Position numbers and translations under genes: made by a program
Notes under the pieces: generated by a model
Seen by the model: only the letters and a program-made list of their open reading frames with translations
What the model was told of the DNA's origin: nothing
Database searches by the model: none
Assembly: GCA_030765045.1 (NCBI GenBank)
Contig: CM060962.1
Coordinates: 210,767,136-210,831,135, forward strand
DNA: 64,000 nucleotides
Reading direction: 5' to 3'
From: Tenodera sinensis
Lineage: Eukaryota; Arthropoda; Insecta; Mantodea; Mantidae
Shown: positions 58,593 through 64,000 of the stretch, one piece after another
Numbering within the stretch: position 1 is the first letter of the stretch
Layout of the letters: each line of letters starts with the position of its first letter

Positions 58593-60737
58593 AACTGCTA
58601 CAAAGGTGGAACACGTACATCCTACAGCCACAGAACGCCAACAAGAGGAATAATTTACACGAAGGTGTTCCTCACTCGTCTTACTGAATGGTCCCTGAAC
58701 GATTTACTGACAGCCCAGTGAAGGGAAACTACGATCGTGATAGAGATTATCTGTTTATCTATCCAACATATTATAGCACTGTCAGATCACCGCGGTACAC
58801 TCGAGCTGTAATCTTAAGTGACAATATAATGCAACAGAAGAACTGGTTTCTTTGTCAACTCGTTGGTGAAAATCCATAACACTTTGAATGTGCCTATTAA
58901 TGTCCAAAAGAAACCCCTTTGTCTTAAAGTCGTAAAAGTACATCTGTCCCCCTATATTTTATGGGCAACCCGTAAAAGTTGGCGAGTGTGCACTTGGTAT
59001 ATATCAAATTAAAACTTCTTTTCAACCAAAATAATAATATTCATTGATATAATGGATGTAAATCGCAGGTACGGATATTCTTTCAGCATGCAGGGTTTTG
59101 TTATTGCTTGTGATATGGAATTAAGTTTTGCAAAATGTTTCATGTTCTGTGTATGTTAAGTTTTATAGCCATATAATTACACATACACCAGATTGCTACA
59201 CATTCAATCATTTTCCGTGCATATATTACACGAATAACATTTTTAATTTTAAAATTAATATTTAAACATATTAGTGACAAAGTTCTTACTACGGAGACAG
59301 CCACATGGAGGGCAAGGAAACTTGAGAATGCTCCTTTAATTCTGCAGGAATATTGTGTGATAAATTGTGCAAGAGAAATGATGAGATTCAAGTAGAAGGC
59401 TCTGTGGATAAAAAGTGAAAATGTAGTGCTCCCTGAAGAAGTGTCCCGTGCTTTCACATTTTGCCCAGTAACATCTGCAGACATGGAAGGATCCTTTACA
59501 CCATACAAACTTGTGTTAACCGATAAATATCACAAACTTACATCTAAGCATTTGGAGAAAATTATAATAGAATTCTATATTGCAAATCAAATTACAATGT
59601 TACAATGTTACAAATTACAATACATATTCTACAGGCCCAACGAAAATGAATATAATTTTCTAAAAAACATAACATCCAGTTGCAACGTGGGTCTGTAAGG
59701 GACAAAAAGTTTCACAGCCGCCGCTGGCCACTGTTACACAAGAATGAGTCACGTTAAGGAAGATACGTGCATTTGAATCACTGTACATTTCAATAAATAT
59801 AAACCCATGTTGCTTAGTTTCTTTCCCAGCGATAGCGATTGGAATCTTCCCACGAAGAAAGACCGGGTCCATCAACAAGTTTGCGTGCAGCGTATGCATA
59901 TGTAACAGCTACTGTTCTCTTCCTTTGTCACTTGTTGAATGTACTCGACTAAGTTTGTTGCTCTTAACCACGTGATGAGAATGGAAGCAAGTCCATTAAC
60001 GAAAATTGCTGCCGGTTATTAACTTAATGAAAACATGACCGCGGGGAACCAAGCTTCTTGCCCATAATTCACAAGTTTGGCTTCTGCTGCAAGTCCTTCC
60101 TTGAGGACCACAGCAAATAACCTTAACTGTCTTTTGCATAAGCTATTGCTGTTACCAATTTGTATGTGCTGTTAGTACGAAATGCAGTCAACAGTGCTTC
60201 CTCAACTTTCTCAGCCCACCCCTTTAAGTTCTGCAATTCCCACGTCCGTAACTATTTTGCTATAAAAAAACCCTATCTGCGAGTATAACGTAGAATAAAT
60301 TAACGGTTTCAAAGTTGAAATTCTACAATAGTACTGTACTAATTTTATCACAAACTAATATATTTGTGGCTTTAAAAGGAGCATAGATTCAAATAACAAT
60401 AGTCATAACACACAAAAAAACTGTCAGTTGCTTCAAATGCTAAGTGTTGTCCTAAAGAGAAGTTTTAATCGAGCATGCCAAAGAAGGTTCCAGAATTCCT
60501 CAAGGACAATGGTACGTGTGCTAGCTCAATATGGTGTTAAACTATATACCTACACTTCAAAATCAGAATTCAGGGGATTAGCTGTGATAAGGTAATTAAA
60601 ATTACATCATCCATCCAATAGGCACATGTTTTTTGACATGCTGATAATACACAATTTGTAAATCACAACATAATTTTTGTCAATCGACTTTTTAAGCGAG
60701 GTCTATAAATGAAATTTTAGAAACCCATGTTATTAGT
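58593..60737. other. Unassigned stretch of 2.1 kb
   Basis: Short open frames at 59140-59698 overlap on both strands and show no family signature. No repeat with clear ends was found. Confidence 0.45.
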
Positions 60738-61670
60738 TATACTCTGTTCATCTAGAGATTAGAGGAGACGTAAACAAAGCCACGTGCGTTTTGACCACAG
60801 CGCGCAGTTTTGACGCTTTCGCCGTCTAAATAGTCCCTATAAGAAATACTGTTACTGAGGTCTGAATTGTCACTTAATGTTTGCTAAAGCATGAACTAAG
60901 TGTACTAAGCATAGTTAAAGTGTAGGAATACGCAGTTAAGTGAATCTGTAACCAGCCTAATTCAATCTGCGCGCGCATTATTCAGTATGAAAGTAACATG
61001 GCGGAATAAGTGAGTGTTGTAAAGCATAAGCGCGGCAAACCGTTGCGAAGTGTTGAAAAGACAATAATATTGAACGTGTTTAACAAGTTCTGTGAGAAAT
61101 ATCCCGAACTTGCTATAGAAGACGTGATGAAATTAACATCCGAGTTTACCGGTGTGTCAGTTGCAAGTATTTACAACACACGCAAAGAAAAATCATCAGT
61201 TGGTGAATATCCCAGCCAAAAGCTTCCACGTACCAGATAAATGGTGGATGTAGTTTGCGACGAATTTGTGAGTGTGAGATCTGCAATCCGTCGAAAAGTT
61301 CATCAACATTGTTAACAATGAACCTCTACCTTAAACAAAGTGCTGTTGGCAGTTAACTCTGATCCCAATCTTCCAGATTTAAAACGAACTTCCCTCCACA
61401 AGCTGCTTCTGGAGATTGGTTTCGAGATTGTGAGCAGGAAATGAAAAAGTGTTATTGTGGACAGAGATGACGTAAGTAGCAGTTAATTTCCATGTGCTAC
61501 ATGTTATTTGGATCAAGTAAATATATCCTTTTAGTAGTGTAAAATGCATATTATACCTACGCGTAGCGGTAGGTAACCGTGTTGCGTCATTGTGAAAGCA
61601 CGTGGCCGCGGAGTGATACAAACCGGTGCTTTGTTTATATCTCCTCTAATCTCTTGATGAACAGAGTATA
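60738..61670 (+). mobile_element. DNA transposon with 43-bp terminal inverted repeats
   Basis: 60738-60780 (starting TATACTCTGTTCATCTAGAG) and 61628-61670 (reverse complement starting TATACTCTGTTCATCAAGAG) match over 43 bp with about four mismatches. The interior of about 850 bp carries a broken helix-turn-helix ORF and a GT donor-like gtaagt. The target duplication may be TA. Confidence 0.85.
60998..61450 (+). pseudogene. Helix-turn-helix transposase-like N-terminal gene, broken
   Basis: ATG 60998 is followed after two codons by TAA. The same frame continues SVVKHKRGKPLRSVEKTIIL, then NVFNKFCEKYPELAIEDVMK and TSEFTGVSVASIYNTRKEKS, a helix-turn-helix-like arrangement, to 61240. Beyond it frames give SVRSAIRRKVHQ, LNKVLLAVNSDPNLPDFKRT and SLHKLLLEIGFEIVSRK with stops, up to VDRDDV at a consensus splice donor near 61470. 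Insect genomes hold many such DNA-binding N-termini of DDE elements. No DDE catalytic part lies within the inverted repeats. Confidence 0.72.
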
Positions 61671-64000
61671 GGGACACACACCTGCCACACTTTTGTTTAA
61701 GAGACAAAGTACTTAATGATAATGAGCAGATTAGTTTTCTTATCCATTGAAATAGAAGCTCTAAAAACTTGTGTATAAAAACAAATATTATTCCACTTAA
61801 AATGCATAATTTTTAGTTTTTAAAAATTAAATATATTACAGATAAAAATTATCCTTCCGCTCACTTTGTTAAACTAAATTAGTGTAATTTTTTATGGGGG
61901 GGGGGGGGGGCTATCTGATCAAAATTTCTAACATTCCTGCACCATAATTTCCTTGTTACAATGGTTCCTGATCCTCACTCTTCCTTTTCAAGCTCCTTTT
62001 CTTGATTCTAGCCTCTCTGATCAACTCTTAAATTTTTATGCAGTTCTAAAGTTATAGCAAATTTAATATCCATGGTGATAATGGTATGTTAAAGGGGACG
62101 TGACCCAGAAAACATATTTAAATTTCCATTCAAAAGACTTAAATATTAAGAATGCCCATACTGTAATACATCATAGGATTAGTAAAATCTCGTGTATTTT
62201 TATAAGACACAAAACAAAAAGTCGATTTTTTGAGCCGTTCACACGTAATATTGTCCTTGAGCAGGGGCTGACCTTCTCAATGAGCAAAATGCAGTGACTA
62301 ATAAAACATTTTACTTTTCTAAATTTTCAAATATCGTGTAGCTGGTCCACGGATTCAAACATTAAATTAATCTTGCGAAAAACTTATAAAATATATTAAA
62401 TTGACGTGCCCTTAAACCTACAATTTAGGTAGTTTGATTTTTCAGTTTTACTGAAAATGTTTGCTCATATTGTTTCAGTTACTTATAATTCAGAAGATAT
62501 GTATTAGTAAATGTAAAGCATCGTTTTGGACTACACACTTCTTTGTTCCCGAGTTAGTGGAACATGTTCGATAAATAGTTTAGTCACTCGTTGACTGAAC
62601 GAGTATTGTTCATCTGGATTAAGCAAATAAGATAGAAATAAAGGTGCTGATTTCGATTTTACCACACCAAAGTAACACCTGATCTTAAGTATAACAAATG
62701 CCTCATTTGTTTCTTTGATTAAGTAAGGGGGAGGAGGGGGGGGCGCTGCAGCCCTCTCCCAGGCCCCCTACCGGATCCTCCTATGCATGTAACTAAATAA
62801 ATTAATAATTTCCGCTGATTTAAAAAGGTCCGATCTGTGACCAATTCTCATACATCCATGCACAGGATACCCTAGCAATGCTGATCATCACAATGGTATA
62901 CTTGGCGTTTCTTTCAACTTCTTACACATATGAAGTTGCGTAGACCTCTGACGAGAAAATGTCTGCGGAGTGTTCCGCTAGGAGACACAGTAGCACATTG
63001 CAGCGCACGATGATGTAAATAGATCTGCTAACTATACATTAACTACTGCGTTCCTCTCATGAAAAAATGGCTCTAAGGAATGCGTTTGATAACTCCAGCG
63101 TTTTCTGAGATAGATTAAGGCTAGAGTTTCAACAAATCAACAAGGCTTAGGCTTTTTAACAAAAACACACGCCCTCATGCGCAATATTATGATATAGATC
63201 GACTTAATCAGAACGAGTAAATACTTCCTGCCTACAATAAGGAAAACACGTGGAATTATTGGAGTAATTTGAGCAGCAAGATTGCAACATTACTGATACT
63301 AATAACACTTAACTACACCAAGAAACGTGCAGGAACGGGTAATCCAGATCTGTACGCAGGCCAGACCCCTATAATTGTTTTATTGGGGATGAGCTCTGAA
63401 TCCTTCCTAATGATCTCCAATTGCAGAGCGAACAATAGGGGAGGGGAGGGGATAGCGGGAAAGACCGAAGAGATTTTCACCGCGATTCTTGTTTTCTCTA
63501 TTTTTAGTGCCAATGTTAAAAAGGTAAATATGAGCACGTAATTGGTTTCAACTCAATATTTATGCCCATACTAGAGATTAGTCATCCCTTGCGCTAAACC
63601 CATTACTGCAATACGACATAGGTATTAGATGGCTTAACCGGCGTTGCACGGGCAGTTTTTTTAAAATCTGGAATCTTTTAATTAAGTTTATTTACCAAAT
63701 TATTGCACATGATGTGTACGACTTTTTATTTATTTATAACCCTCTCATTTATCCATTGGAATTATAATTTCCTTAAGTGCTACAAAATACGTAATAACGC
63801 ACCGCAAAGCCCCTACTATCCCTAGAAACGGGAATGAAATATTAGTAGATTCTGTAAACCAAGAAATGGTGATGAAGTTTTCCAAAAATCAAGTAACTTT
63901 TAGACTGACCATCTTGATGAAGTTTTAAGTATGTGACTGTATCTTCTCATTGGTCCCACTGTTATTTAATAACAAGGTTCCACAGTTTTCGCATTAATAT
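61671..64000. other. Unassigned stretch to the window end
   Basis: AT-rich, with G runs at 61897-61911 and 62727-62743. Small open frames (for example 63269-63541) lack recognisable content. Confidence 0.45.

Overview
The window looks like nuclear DNA from an arthropod, most likely an insect with a large, repeat-filled genome. The evidence is one spliced protein kinase gene with GT-AG introns of 2 to 11 kb, and many eukaryotic transposable elements: LINE, Penelope-like, hAT, mariner, tRNA-derived SINEs and short inverted-repeat elements. Nothing prokaryotic is present. A cockroach, termite or other polyneopteran would fit the intron size and repeat density, but no marker in the sequence fixes the species.

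Host gene. Four minus-strand exons (15575-15666, 13788-13962, 11368-11554, 358-572) join in frame. They encode most of the kinase domain of a PFTAIRE-type cyclin-dependent kinase, the Drosophila Eip63E / vertebrate CDK14-15 group. The C-lobe exons lie left of base 1. The N-terminal exons were not found and must lie further right, inside or beyond the window. The rest of the window is therefore probably 5' introns and upstream DNA of this gene, but that is inference.

Layout of mobile DNA. 1-16 kb (kinase introns): tRNA-like SINEs, a LINE 3' fragment split by a Penelope-like insertion, two more Penelope-like 3' ends (one carrying a piece of mariner), and a decayed 1.3-kb mariner. 16-25 kb: a second decayed mariner with a 68-bp tandem amplification, a roughly 720-bp inverted-repeat element (second copy at 35 kb), a gypsy-type gag remnant beside a tandem-repeat block, and long CTGT arrays. 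25-39 kb: several copies of one interspersed family (called family A here) with other elements nested in them. 39.1-41.9 kb: a hAT element with intact ends and a broken transposase. 45.5-51.5 kb: a full-length I-clade-like LINE with a 12-bp target duplication, one nonsense codon in ORF2 and a probable frameshift at the start of ORF1. 52-64 kb: family A copies, mariner-type transposase tails, a 424-nt uninterrupted polypyrimidine tract, and an element with 43-bp inverted repeats that codes for a helix-turn-helix-like protein.

The most unusual observations are: three Penelope-like 3' ends, each flanked by a duplication and each starting with an inverted copy of its own tail; a mariner fragment carried inside one of them; two roughly 100-bp insertions with 14-bp duplications and a 3' hairpin; and a dispersed family whose copies grew different microsatellites at the same internal spot. 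No complete novel multi-gene system was recognised.
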